A stretch of DNA of 64,000 nucleotides, taken from positions 184,049 to 248,048 of the forward strand of contig NZ_JACIFV010000007.1 in assembly GCF_014197535.1 (NCBI RefSeq), in the 5' to 3' direction. The stretch comes from Rhizobium aethiopicum (GTDB taxonomy: Bacteria > Pseudomonadota > Alphaproteobacteria > Rhizobiales > Rhizobiaceae). Made by a program: the position numbers and the translations under genes. Positions within the stretch are counted from its first letter, which is position 1. The number at the start of each line of letters is the position of its first letter. The notes beneath the pieces were generated by a model, which was given only the letters and a program-made list of their open reading frames with translations, was not told the origin of the DNA and ran no database searches. Below, one piece after another: positions 56,238-64,000 of this stretch.

Positions 56238-56893
56238 TCACGTTCACGCTCTGGGACATTCTGCGCAACCTGCTGCTCGCCACCCGCTGGACGATCCTTC
56301 TTTCGCTCGTCTCGTTCGTCGGCGGCAGCCTGGTCGGCCTGGGCCTGCTGTTCCTGCGTATCAGCAGGCGCAAGGCCGGCCGGGCATTCGCGAAATATTA
56401 CATCGAGCTCTTCCAGGGTACGCCGCTGCTGATGCAGCTCTTCATCGCCTTTTTTGGTCTCGGCCTCTTTGGAATAGACGTCCCGGCCTGGCTTGCCGCG
56501 GGATTGGCGCTGATCCTATGGAGCGCCGCCTTTCTCACCGAGATCTGGCGCGGCTGCGTCGAAGCGGTTGCGAAGGGGCAATGGGAAGCCTCCGCCAGCC
56601 TCGGCATGGGCCGTCTGCAGCAGATGCGCTACGTCATCCTTCCGCAGGCGCTGAGGATCGCCATACCGCCGACCGTTGGTTTCTCCGTTCAGATCATCAA
56701 GGGCACGGCGCTGACCTCGATCATCGGCTTCGTCGAATTGTCGAAGGCCGGCACCGTGGTCACCAATGCCACCTTCCAGCCCTTCACCGTCTACGGGCTT
56801 GTGGCGCTCATCTATTTCGCCCTTTGCTGGCCCTTGTCGAAAAGCAGCCAGATCCTGGAGAGAAAACTCAATGTCGCTCATCGAAATCACTGA
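56234..56893 (+). CDS. Amino-acid ABC transporter 2, permease b
   Basis: A 219-residue permease with YYIELFQGTPLLMQLFIAFFGLGLFG and the EAA loop AKGQWEASASLGMGRLQQMRYVILPQALRI. ATG 56234 overlaps the upstream stop (ATGA). Its 3' end overlaps the ATPase gene by 23 bases, an unusually long but plausible overlap in a coupled operon. Confidence 0.9.
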   Translation: MITFTLWDILRNLLLATRWTILLSLVSFVGGSLVGLGLLFLRISRRKAGRAFAKYYIELFQGTPLLMQLFIAFFGLGLFGIDVPAWLAAGLALILWSAAFLTEIWRGCVEAVAKGQWEASASLGMGRLQQMRYVILPQALRIAIPPTVGFSVQIIKGTALTSIIGFVELSKAGTVVTNATFQPFTVYGLVALIYFALCWPLSKSSQILERKLNVAHRNH

Positions 56894-57596
56894 CGTCCGC
56901 AAGAGCTACGGATCCAACGAGGTACTGAAAGGCATCAACCTCAATGTGGAAGCCGGCGAGGTCATCGCCATTATCGGCAAGAGCGGTTCGGGCAAATCGA
57001 CCCTGCTTCGCTGCATCAACGGTCTTGAGACCATCACCAGCGGTTCCATCTCCGTGGCCGGCGCACAGCTTCTCGATGACGAAGTCCATCTGAAGGCGCT
57101 GCGCCTCAAGGTCGGCATGATCTTTCAGCAATTCAATCTTTTTCCGCATCTGACCGCCGGCGGCAACGTCGTGCTGTCGCAAACGGTGGTCAAAAAGACA
57201 CCCAAGGCCGAAGCGGAAGCGACCGCCCGCAGGATGCTGGAGCGGGTAGGTCTGGGCCACAGGTTCGATGCCTATCCCGACGAGCTCTCGGGCGGACAGC
57301 AGCAGCGCGTCGCCATCGCCCGCGCGCTCGCCATGCAGCCAACCGCCCTTCTTTGCGACGAGATTACTTCGGCGCTCGATCCGGAACTGGTCGCCGAAGT
57401 TCTGGCCGTCGTGCGTGAACTTGCCGCCGAGGGAATGACGCTGCTGATGGTCACGCACGAGATGAGGTTCGCCCGCGACGTCTGCAGCCGCGTCGTTTTC
57501 ATGCATCAGGGCCGTGTCCATGAAGCCGGCCGGCCGGAGGATGTCTTCGCCGATCCGCAGACTGCCGAGTTGAAGCAGTTCCTCGGGGTCAACTAG
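56871..57596 (+). CDS. Amino-acid ABC transporter 2, ATPase
   Basis: A 241-residue ABC ATPase: Walker [11 protein letters not shown] (about residues 34-43), Q-loop [10 protein letters not shown], signature LSGGQQQRV, Walker [13 protein letters not shown] (Cys in place of the usual Phe), switch His in [10 protein letters not shown] 56871 with CTGGAGAG upstream gives the family N-terminus [14 protein letters not shown]. It converges on zinT with a single base between the stops. Confidence 0.92.
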   Translation: MSLIEITDVRKSYGSNEVLKGINLNVEAGEVIAIIGKSGSGKSTLLRCINGLETITSGSISVAGAQLLDDEVHLKALRLKVGMIFQQFNLFPHLTAGGNVVLSQTVVKKTPKAEAEATARRMLERVGLGHRFDAYPDELSGGQQQRVAIARALAMQPTALLCDEITSALDPELVAEVLAVVRELAAEGMTLLMVTHEMRFARDVCSRVVFMHQGRVHEAGRPEDVFADPQTAELKQFLGVN

Positions 57597-57597
57597 T

Positions 57598-58260
57598 TCA
57601 GTGGCTCAGCATCTCCTCGGCGATCTGTTTCCCACTCAGGCTCGCGGGGTAATAGGTCGGCCAGTTGGTGACCTCGTTCAGTAGCGCGGCGCGGTCATTG
57701 CCCCAATAGAGATGATAGTGATCCGCCTTCTCCGGGGCGACGATGTGGTCGCTGAACTGGATGAACCGAGGTGCGGCGTCATCGCCGGCGCTTTTCCTGA
57801 AGATGAAACGAACCCCTCGATTACCCTTCTTGTAGGTGAGGATTTCGTGCCCATCCGTCTCGTAGTCTCCGCTGACGGAGTCCTTGCCGCGGAAAAAGGT
57901 AACCTTCTTTCCATTGATGACGATGCGGTCGACGTCGGTCTTGTATCCCGTGTCGTAGTAGGCGCGATTTTCCCCGGCGCTCTTGTCGCCATGTTTCGCC
58001 TTGTCGGCCATCACCGGATCCAAGGTTCCATCGACAAGATAGGGGTAGACGGACTGCCAATCGCCTTCCCAGTCCGACAGTTTACGCGCCTTTACCTGAT
58101 CGTCATCGAAATACCCATGATACACCGACCCCTGTTGATCGTGGGAATGGCTGTGGCTGTGATTGTTTCCCGAAGATGTCTCAGCGCCTGCCATTCCTGC
58201 AAATGTTAATGTTGCGGCTACAGCCAGTGCGTATCTGAGTGTTGTGATCGCCTTGTTCAT
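57598..58260 (-). CDS. zinT: ZinT-like periplasmic zinc-binding protein
   Basis: A 220-residue secreted metal-binding protein. The signal peptide is about residues 1-26 (GMAGA-ETS), followed by a His-rich segment (NNHSHSHSHD) and the ZinT/YodA domain (GYFDDDQVKARKLSDWEGDWQSVYPYL, then YDTGYKTDVDRIVINGKKVTFF, then HYHLYWGND near the C-terminus). Conserved histidines bind Zn2+. ZinT supports zinc capture under scarcity, usually with ZnuABC, whose genes are not in this window. A Zur-box-like palindrome about 50 bases upstream supports zinc control. Confidence 0.9.
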   Translation of the reverse strand: MNKAITTLRYALAVAATLTFAGMAGAETSSGNNHSHSHSHDQQGSVYHGYFDDDQVKARKLSDWEGDWQSVYPYLVDGTLDPVMADKAKHGDKSAGENRAYYDTGYKTDVDRIVINGKKVTFFRGKDSVSGDYETDGHEILTYKKGNRGVRFIFRKSAGDDAAPRFIQFSDHIVAPEKADHYHLYWGNDRAALLNEVTNWPTYYPASLSGKQIAEEMLSH

Positions 58261-58309
58261 TCACTGAAACCCTTTTGATTGGCTGGCACGACTCGCGCCC
58301 GGTTTGTGA

Positions 58310-58324
58310 TGTAATAACATTACA
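58310..58324. promoter_or_regulatory. Zur-box-like palindrome upstream of zinT
   Basis: TGTAATAACATTACA has perfect 6-base arms (TGTAAT/ATTACA) around AAC and resembles the A+T-rich palindromes bound by Zur in alphaproteobacteria. It lies 50 bases before the zinT start. The rest of the gap 58261-58616 shows no gene. Confidence 0.6.
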
Positions 58325-58616
58325 AACGCCAATTAGCGTGCTTTGACGGCAAGCGCAAGGCGAAAACCGCTGATGCGCGTTGCACCCAAGTTGATTGGGA
58401 GGCGCCCGCTGCAAGGGCTCCGATTCAACCTGCATCAGTGCCCAAATCCAGGATCGTGCTGGCGTCGCGCGGTCGGCGCACACGCTTAGCCGGCAACCCC
58501 TGACCGGATCACCGGCAGCGCCGTACATTCTTCGACTTGCTCGGACTGCAACGTCAGAGTTCGACGTGCGGCCGCTCTGTCTTCGATCTCTCGACGGGCG
58601 GCCGCTCCGGCAATGG

Positions 58617-59351
58617 TCAGTTCTTGTTGCCGGGGGGCGGGGGGAGCAAGACGGGCTCGGCCGAGTGCTTTGGTGCCATCAGCTGTGCAAGGATGTCGTC
58701 GGCCGATTCACTCGAACCGCCAATGCCGGCCTCGCGCAGCTGACGATCGAGATCGCTGCCGTTTTCCAGCGCTGCCAATTCCGCGCCGGCCTCGATCCGC
58801 CCGGCCGTCATTTCCTGGCGCTTCTTGATACGTTCGAGGCTTTGGACGGCGCTGCCGAGACGGGTATTGATGCCCGACTGGTTATGGGCAATCGCCGACT
58901 GGGCGCGCAGCAGCGACTCGTTGGCTTTGACATTCTCCACCTCCCGTTTCATCTGAGCGATCCGCGATTCGGTTTCCTGGATCGTGCGCAGCATCTGCTG
59001 CTGGCGGGGCAGCAGCCGATCGAGCTCTTCCTGGTCTCGCTGCGTTTCGGCGCGAATGGTGGCAATGCGCTGCGCGAGACCCTGCGCAAGATCCGTGCGG
59101 CCCGCAGAGATCGCCGCGCGAGCGCTGTCGGTGTCCTTGGCTTCCTTCGTGCGGTTTTCTTCAAGCCGGCGCATGACGCTCTTGTTCGATGCCATAATGC
59201 CGGCCAGATCGGATCGCGCCCGGCGCAGCGACTGTTCGGCATCGCGGATTTCCTGGTCGAGAATGCGCATCGACTGGCTGTCGGCGGCCGCTTCCGCTGC
59301 CTCGTTGATGCCGCCGCGAATGGCGGTGAAAATCTTTCCCCAGGTGCTCAC
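58617..59351 (-). CDS. PspA/IM30-family protein (YjfJ-like)
   Basis: A 244-residue coiled-coil protein of the phage-shock PspA family. The amphipathic N-terminus is STWGKIFTAIRGGINEAAEAAAD, and long helices extend from residue 30 to about 200 (RDAEQSLRRARSDLAGIM, IRAETQRDQEELDRLLPRQQQMLR). The C-terminus ends in a Pro-rich LLPPPPGNKN. Such proteins assemble on the inner face of the membrane under envelope stress. The GTG start at 59351 overlaps the stop of the DUF2170 gene (GTGA), with GGGGAG upstream. The gene pair matches yjfI-yjfJ of E. coli. Confidence 0.88.
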   Translation of the reverse strand: MSTWGKIFTAIRGGINEAAEAAADSQSMRILDQEIRDAEQSLRRARSDLAGIMASNKSVMRRLEENRTKEAKDTDSARAAISAGRTDLAQGLAQRIATIRAETQRDQEELDRLLPRQQQMLRTIQETESRIAQMKREVENVKANESLLRAQSAIAHNQSGINTRLGSAVQSLERIKKRQEMTAGRIEAGAELAALENGSDLDRQLREAGIGGSSESADDILAQLMAPKHSAEPVLLPPPPGNKN

Positions 59352-59794
59352 GCTGCAATCTCCCCGCTTTTCCATTCTTCAATCATATGTGCCGCGTCGA
59401 CCGCATTGGCAGCTAGAATGGCGACTTCCTCGACAACGGCCTCGGCCGACGAGCGTGCCGACAGCGAGCCGAACAATTCATACCATTCCTCACCGTCAAT
59501 CGTGGTGATGCCGAAGCTCGACAGCGGCACGAACTTGTGCGTCTTGAGAACCATCCGTTCGAAGGCCTCCCGCTTGGGCACCTCCTTGCATGGCACCAGG
59601 ACAACACTGACAAGAATATCGCGTTCTCCGCTCACCGCGACGAAGACGTCGAGATCGCCTCTTTCCTTGAGGGTTACGCAGATGACGTCCCCGTGTTCGG
59701 GCACGGCTACATCCACATCCCCTAGCGCTTCCGGGTCGGCCGCGAACAGGCGTGTTAAAGTGGTAAGGCTCCAGGTCTCCAAAAAGTCCTCCAT
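59348..59794 (-). CDS. DUF2170-family protein (YjfI-like)
   Basis: A 148-residue acidic cytoplasmic protein with DVDVAVPEHGDVICVTLKERGDLDVFVAVSGERDILVSVVLVPC and MVLKTHKFVPLSSFGITTIDGEEWYELFGSLSA, matching DUF2170. It is the first gene of the leftward pair and overlaps the PspA gene by four bases. Its function is unknown. The fixed pairing with PspA-type proteins across proteobacteria suggests that it regulates or loads PspA. Confidence 0.85.
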   Translation of the reverse strand: MEDFLETWSLTTLTRLFAADPEALGDVDVAVPEHGDVICVTLKERGDLDVFVAVSGERDILVSVVLVPCKEVPKREAFERMVLKTHKFVPLSSFGITTIDGEEWYELFGSLSARSSAEAVVEEVAILAANAVDAAHMIEEWKSGEIAA

Positions 59795-59898
59795 CGGTTA
59801 GAGCGTCGCGAATATCTGGGTAATCGGTTTACAACTTAAAGGTCTGGCGCGCGAAATAAATTTCGGTAGGGTAGGGGGCAGCAACGGGGGCGAATCGC

Positions 59899-60954
59899 TT
59901 GCCATTTATCGCTTCATTACTGCGGCGTGTATATCTGTCGCTTGGCGAATTGGCGTGGTCAGCCCTTGTTATTATCCTCGTTGTGCATCTGGTTGCTTCC
60001 TATCTGCTCTTTATGCTGGCCGGCGAAGGTGATCTCGTCGGCAATCCGGTCGACTTTCTTTACTATTACATGGTTACGGCAACGACTGTCGGTTATGGCG
60101 ATCTTTCCCCAAAATCGGGCCTCGGCCGGATCATTACTGTCCTGGTCGTTCTGCCAGGCGGCATCGCCATCTTTACCGCTGTTCTTGGCAAGTTGTTGAC
60201 AGCGATCGGTACGATCTGGAGAAATCGCATGCGCGGATTGGGTGACTACAGCGAACGCACCGGCCATATCGTCGTTTTGGGTTGGCAAGACGGCCAGACG
60301 TACCAGACGTTGCGGCTGCTGCACTCCGAACGGCATGCCAACGAACCGATGACGGTTCTGGTCGCCAAGGATCTGCCGGAAAATCCCGCCAGCAATTATG
60401 CTGACTATGTCCGCACGGAACGGCTTGCCGATGCCGACGCTTTGCTGCGGGCCGGAGTGGCCCAGGCGCGGGCAGTCATCGCCCGCGGCGCAAATGACGA
60501 TGAAACACTGGCCGCGGTGCTGATTGCCGAGGATCATGCGCCCAAGGCCCATATCGTCGCCTATTTCGCCGACGACCGCACAGCACAGATGGTCAAGCAG
60601 CGTCGGCCGCGTGTCGAGGCGGTGGGTTCGCTCGCTGAGGAGCTTCTGTCGCGTTCCGCACGTGATCCGGGTTCTTCGGAAATCGCCGCACGGCTGTTGT
60701 CGGCTGCCTCCACCGACACGGCCTTTTCCGTGGCGGTGCCGGCCTTGCACACGCCGCTCTCCTATGGCGACATGTTTTTAAGCCTCAAGCGTCGGCATCA
60801 TGTGACGCTCGTCGGCATGCTGAGCCACGGCGTAACGGACCTTAATTGCCGGGACGAGACGCTGATGCGGGGCGGCGAGACGCTTTACTACATCAGCGAA
60901 ATTCGGCTAGATCCCGCTGCCATCGCCTGGGCTCGAATGGGAGACGTGACATGA
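59899..60954 (+). CDS. Two-TM ion channel with TrkA-N domain (potassium-channel-like)
   Basis: A 351-residue membrane protein. The first membrane segment is AWSALVIILVVHLVASYLLFML, then a pore loop with the potassium selectivity filter TVGYGD (about residues 62-67), a second segment GRIITVLVVLPGGIAIFTAVLG, and a cytoplasmic nucleotide-binding RCK/TrkA-N domain (GHIVVLGWQDGQTYQTLRLL). It starts at TTG 59899 with GGGGG 8 bases upstream. Its stop overlaps the DUF2491 start (ATGA). It is divergent from the DUF2170-PspA pair, so envelope stress and K+ flux may be linked here. Confidence 0.88.
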   Translation: MPFIASLLRRVYLSLGELAWSALVIILVVHLVASYLLFMLAGEGDLVGNPVDFLYYYMVTATTVGYGDLSPKSGLGRIITVLVVLPGGIAIFTAVLGKLLTAIGTIWRNRMRGLGDYSERTGHIVVLGWQDGQTYQTLRLLHSERHANEPMTVLVAKDLPENPASNYADYVRTERLADADALLRAGVAQARAVIARGANDDETLAAVLIAEDHAPKAHIVAYFADDRTAQMVKQRRPRVEAVGSLAEELLSRSARDPGSSEIAARLLSAASTDTAFSVAVPALHTPLSYGDMFLSLKRRHHVTLVGMLSHGVTDLNCRDETLMRGGETLYYISEIRLDPAAIAWARMGDVT

Positions 60955-61610
60955 TCGGCTGGTTCGGCGGAAACAAGAACGAGGGGGCCTTACCCGAAGA
61001 GCTCGGCCCCTTGAGTGCGGCCATCGGCGGGGCGCTCGAGATCGATTTCCTCTCGCTCGAAGCCGATGCTTTGGGCGGCGAGCCGGCCATGCCGCTGCCG
61101 CGAAGCGGGCCGTTCATCATTGCCGGCTACGGGGAGGTTTCGCTCGATGCCGCGACCGTTCTGTCGCGCTACTACGATGAAGAGAACCGGATGATTCAGG
61201 TGATGTCGGCGTCGGGTAAGCCGGGTGAGGCGATCGACGACATCAGCTTTTATCAGCCTTGGGACAGCGTTGTCCCCGCCGGCCAGAGCGAATGGAACCG
61301 CTGGACCGGGCCGGCTGGCCTGATCGGCCAGCCATCCTATGATGCCGACGGGATCCTCTATAACCGGTTCTGGGGCGACGGCCCGGAACGGGCGCAACTG
61401 GTGGAATTTGTCGAGAGGGTCAGTGATGGTGAAACGCAGCGCTCCATCCACCAGACCTGCATGCTGTATTACCGCCCGCTTGGCTCGACGCGGGAAATGC
61501 TTCTGATCAATGTCGAGCGCGACCTCGATCTCGGCCAGGCCCAGGCGGGCAGCTCGGTGGAATTTCTGATCGGTTATGGATTGGCTGCGGCCGACGTTCG
61601 TCGCGTCTGA
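60951..61610 (+). CDS. DUF2491-family protein (YjfK-like)
   Basis: A 219-residue soluble protein with GPLSAAIGGALEIDFLSLEADALG, FIIAGYGEVSLDAATVLSRYYDEENRMIQVM and ECU-like acidic stretches, matching DUF2491. ATG 60951 overlaps the channel stop by four bases, so the two are co-translated. The function is unknown. It occupies the yjfK place in the yjf gene order. Confidence 0.85.
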   Translation: MIGWFGGNKNEGALPEELGPLSAAIGGALEIDFLSLEADALGGEPAMPLPRSGPFIIAGYGEVSLDAATVLSRYYDEENRMIQVMSASGKPGEAIDDISFYQPWDSVVPAGQSEWNRWTGPAGLIGQPSYDADGILYNRFWGDGPERAQLVEFVERVSDGETQRSIHQTCMLYYRPLGSTREMLLINVERDLDLGQAQAGSSVEFLIGYGLAAADVRRV

Positions 61611-61643
61611 GGGATCTGTCAATTTCAACGGAGGACATTTTCG

Positions 61644-62045
61644 ATGCTCGACTACGTGGCGGGCCTGCCTGCTTTCCTTGGCTATTTCGCCATCGGGCTC
61701 GCCGCCTACGGCGTTTTCGCGGTGATCTACACCTGGTTGACGCCGCAACAGGAGGTCCAATTGATCCGGGCGGGCAATCTTGCGGCCGTCACCGCGTTCT
61801 TGGGCGCGCTTGTCGGTTTCAGCCTGCCTCTGGCTTCTGCCGCAGCCAATTCCGTCAGCGTCGTCGATTACGTCATATGGGCAGTGATCGGCACTCTGGC
61901 GCAGATCCTCGCTTTCTACATCGCGAACTTCACGATGAAAGACCTGCATGAAAAGATCACTGCCGGTGAAATCGCGGCGGGCATATGGGGCGGTGGAATC
62001 GCGCTCGTCGTCGGTATTCTCAACGCCGCCTGCATGACCTATTGA
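61644..62045 (+). CDS. DUF350 small membrane protein (YjfL-like)
   Basis: A 133-residue protein with four membrane segments (FLGYFAIGLAAYGVFAVIYTWL; NLAAVTAFLGALVGFSLPLASA; VVDYVIWAVIGTLAQILAFYIA; ITAGEIAAGIWGGGIALVVGIL), the layout of DUF350/YjfL. GGAGGA precedes ATG 61644. The function is unknown. Confidence 0.88.
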   Translation: MLDYVAGLPAFLGYFAIGLAAYGVFAVIYTWLTPQQEVQLIRAGNLAAVTAFLGALVGFSLPLASAAANSVSVVDYVIWAVIGTLAQILAFYIANFTMKDLHEKITAGEIAAGIWGGGIALVVGILNAACMTY

Positions 62046-62056
62046 GGGAGGGAAAG

Positions 62057-62659
62057 ATGCGCAGACGCATGAGCGGGCACAGGCGACCTTTCCTGGCCCT
62101 TGGCACCATCGCTGCCTCGACCCTGGCGCTGTCCGGCTGCGGCGAGGAGGCTCCTTCGGATATAATGTTCACCTCCGTCGACCAATGCGTGGCGGCGGGC
62201 ATGGATCGGCAGGTCTGCCAGGCCAGTTATCAGGATGCGATGCGCGCCCATCTCGCTACCGCGCCACGTTTCAACGGCATGGCCGCCTGCGAGGCCGAAT
62301 ACGGTGCTGGCCAGTGCACGGAACAGCCGGCCAACACTGTCCCCAACAATAGCGGCGCAAGCGGCAGCTTCTTCGTGCCGTTCCTGGCCGGCTACGTGCT
62401 GTCTTCGGCACTCAACAACATTGGCGATTATTACGATTATCGCCGGCGCCAGGAGGAAATCGGCTACTATTACGGCTCGACACCGATCTATCGCAATCGC
62501 TCGGGGCAGACGGTCACAACCACCGTTCGCTCGGGTGGCACGCGCATCGACAGCGTGACCGCGCCCTCGCGCCAGAGTGTCAAGCCGGTCAACGTCAATA
62601 CCCGCACCGTGGCCCGGCAGGGCTTCGGAGGCCGTTCGTCCTTCAGTTTCGGCGGCTGA
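62057..62659 (+). CDS. DUF1190 lipoprotein (YjfM-like)
   Basis: A 200-residue lipoprotein. The signal has the lipobox LALSGC (about residues 23-28), so Cys28 should be lipidated. The mature part includes FTSVDQCVAAGMDRQVCQASYQDAM and AACEAEYGAGQC with four conserved cysteines, then a Tyr-rich NIGDYYDYRRRQEEIGYYYG and a Ser/Gly-rich end (GGRSSFSFGG). This is the DUF1190 pattern. GAGGGAGGG gives a strong ribosome-binding site for ATG 62057. Confidence 0.87.
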   Translation: MRRRMSGHRRPFLALGTIAASTLALSGCGEEAPSDIMFTSVDQCVAAGMDRQVCQASYQDAMRAHLATAPRFNGMAACEAEYGAGQCTEQPANTVPNNSGASGSFFVPFLAGYVLSSALNNIGDYYDYRRRQEEIGYYYGSTPIYRNRSGQTVTTTVRSGGTRIDSVTAPSRQSVKPVNVNTRTVARQGFGGRSSFSFGG

Positions 62660-62660
62660 C

Positions 62661-63818
62661 ATGAAGCGCATCACGCTCCCGGCGCGTCCTGACTGGCGTG
62701 ACAAGGCGCAGGCCGTCGGCTTCGGATTTCACGTCATGTATGGCGAGCCCTACTGGCTCGACGATGCCGCCTATACGTTCACGCTCGAGGAGATCGAGAA
62801 GCAGATCGAGGAGCCGAGCCAGGAACTGCATGATATGTGCATGGATCTGGTCGGCGAGATCGTCAGCAGTGAAGAGGCGCTCGACAGGCTGGCCATTCCG
62901 GAGGACCTGCGCGATGTGGTGCAGCGGTCCTGGGAGCGCCGCGACCGGCACCTCTACGGCCGGTTCGATCTTGCATATGATGGCAGTGGCCCGGCCAAGC
63001 TACTCGAATACAACGCCGATACCCCGACCTCGGTGTTCGAGACGGCCTATTTCCAGTTCAACTGGCTGACCGATCAGATCGCTTTGGGTGTTCTCCCCAA
63101 AGATGCGGACCAGTATAATTTCCTGCAGGAGAGTCTTGTCGAGGCGTTCGATCAATTTCCCAAGGAGTCGATCTTCCATTTCGCCGCGATAACCGACAAT
63201 GAGGAGGATCGCGGCACGACGGTCTACCTCATGGACTGTGCGGTGCAGGCGGGCCATCGCGTCGAGCTGCTGGACATTCGGGAGATCGGTATCGATGCGC
63301 AAGGCCGCTACACCGACCTCAAGGATCGGGTGATCGACCGCTGCTTCAAGCTGTACCCATGGGAATTCATGTTGCGCGAGCCTTTCGCCCGCGAACTCGC
63401 CCGTTCGGGCGATGTTTTCGTCGAACCGGCCTGGAAGGCCGTGCTCTCCAACAAAGGGCTTCTGCCGCTGCTCTGGCAGCGCCACCCCAATCACCCCAAC
63501 CTGCTGCCGAGTTATTTCACCGATGATCCGGCGGCTTCGGCCTTGACCGACTACGTGCGCAAACCACTGTTGTCGCGCGAGGGCGAGAACGTCACGATTT
63601 TTCGAGACGGGCGGGAAGCGTTTTCCGCACCGGGCGATTACGGCGACGAAGGTTTTGTCATCCAGGCCTATGCCCCGCTTTTCGAAAGCGATAACGGCTT
63701 TGCTGTGCTCGGCAGCTGGGTTGCCGGTGATCGCGCCTGCGGTCTTGCCGTTCGCGAAGACCGCTCGCGTATAACGGCCAATCTATCCCGTTTCGTTCCG
63801 CACGTTATAATGGAATGA
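62661..63818 (+). CDS. Glutathionylspermidine-synthase-like ATP-grasp protein (YjfC-like)
   Basis: A 385-residue protein of the glutathionylspermidine synthase C-terminal family. Seen are the ATP-grasp/peptide-ligase features KLLEYNADTPTSVFETAYFQFNWL, KLYPWEFMLREPFARELARSG, and VFVEPAWKAVLSNKGLLPLLW. It lacks the N-terminal amidase of true Gsp synthases, as E. coli YjfC does. It probably ligates an amine or amino acid to a peptide, but the substrate is unknown. ATG 62661 lies one base after the DUF1190 stop; it is the last gene of the module. Confidence 0.87.
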   Translation: MKRITLPARPDWRDKAQAVGFGFHVMYGEPYWLDDAAYTFTLEEIEKQIEEPSQELHDMCMDLVGEIVSSEEALDRLAIPEDLRDVVQRSWERRDRHLYGRFDLAYDGSGPAKLLEYNADTPTSVFETAYFQFNWLTDQIALGVLPKDADQYNFLQESLVEAFDQFPKESIFHFAAITDNEEDRGTTVYLMDCAVQAGHRVELLDIREIGIDAQGRYTDLKDRVIDRCFKLYPWEFMLREPFARELARSGDVFVEPAWKAVLSNKGLLPLLWQRHPNHPNLLPSYFTDDPAASALTDYVRKPLLSREGENVTIFRDGREAFSAPGDYGDEGFVIQAYAPLFESDNGFAVLGSWVAGDRACGLAVREDRSRITANLSRFVPHVIME

Positions 63819-63855
63819 CAATTAATAATTCCCGCACTGCGTGCATGTCAAAGCT

Positions 63856-63902
63856 GATTAGGAATGCGACTCTGCCAACCGATTAGAAATGCGACACTGG
63901 CA
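63856..63902. mobile_element. Tandem repeat resembling an IS21-family terminus
   Basis: GATTAGGAATGCGAC (63856-63870) and GATTAGAAATGCGAC (63881-63895) repeat with a 25-base period, and the identity extends to 19 of 22 bases. Read on the minus strand the unit is GTCGCATTTCTAATC, similar to the multiple terminal repeats of IS21-like elements. The element body would continue beyond 64000, where the last bases (ATG at 63998) might open its first gene. The bases 63819-63855 hold no gene. Confidence 0.4.
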
Positions 63903-64000
63903 CTTACGCTCAGCCCCCGATCCGACCGGCTGAGCCGGGTTGCAAGGGAGGAGCGGGGGCGGGTGAGACGCACCCCTTCGGCTTTAGCTTTGAGACTATG

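Noticed and set aside
58395..59801. 468-codon plus-strand frame opposite the PspA and DUF2170 genes
   Set aside because: The opposite strand gives two recognisable overlapping genes with proper starts; this frame has no domain and no start signal.

Overview
The window reads as part of a large repABC replicon (plasmid or chromid) from a fast-growing rhizobium, most likely the Rhizobium etli / R. leguminosarum group. Direct evidence is a full repA-repB-repC operon with its antisense RNA gene. It is supported by a thuEFGKAB trehalose operon, an ehuABCD-eutABCDE ectoine operon and a calsymin-type casA/casR pair, all best known from Rhizobiaceae. The sequence is GC-rich with short intergenic gaps. 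No rRNA, tRNA or CRISPR was seen.

Layout. 1-10030: a truncated LacI-family regulator divergent from two CUT2-type sugar ABC transporters (844-4491 and 5307-10030), separated by an 815-base gap without a convincing gene. 10041-14203: replication and partition unit, with an inverted-repeat operator before repA, a counter-transcribed RNA between repB and repC, and an A+T-rich stretch inside repC that is the probable origin. 14249-21629: thuR divergent from thuE-F-G-K-A-B (uptake and oxidation of trehalose-type disaccharides). 21659-36518: ectoine/5-hydroxyectoine catabolism. A leftward arm (asnC, aldehyde dehydrogenase, aminotransferase, then an alcohol-dehydrogenase-like gene and a DUF4112 gene) faces a rightward arm (enuR, ehuA-B-C-D, eutA-B-C-D-E). 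The cluster covers import, ring opening, deacetylation, transamination and oxidation to aspartate.

36562-45861: a chemoreceptor, a decayed vapBC pair, a small hypothetical gene, a DUF6502-DUF5666 pair, and a leftward flagellar block flgE-flgK-flgL plus an unknown gene. 46183-50258: casA (three tandem double-EF-hand units), casR (TetR) and a 727-residue DUF1217 repeat protein. A matching 16-base palindrome precedes both casA and the DUF1217 gene, which suggests one CasR regulon. 50616-57596: two polar-amino-acid ABC transporters around a GntR/FCD regulator. 57598-58260: a ZinT-like zinc protein behind a Zur-box-like palindrome. 58617-63818: a split version of the enterobacterial yjfIJKLMC set (DUF2170 and PspA leftward; ion channel, DUF2491, DUF350, DUF1190 lipoprotein and glutathionylspermidine-synthase-like ATP-grasp rightward). 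The last 180 bases carry a tandem 15-base repeat resembling an IS21-family terminus.

Most of the window is nutrient and osmolyte scavenging: four ABC systems of uncertain substrate, plus trehalose and ectoine. All six solute-binding-protein genes are followed by a stable intercistronic hairpin. The least described parts are the casA/casR/DUF1217/flgEKL neighbourhood and the PspA-potassium-channel-yjf envelope module. All family names come from reading the protein sequences by eye; no database search was run.
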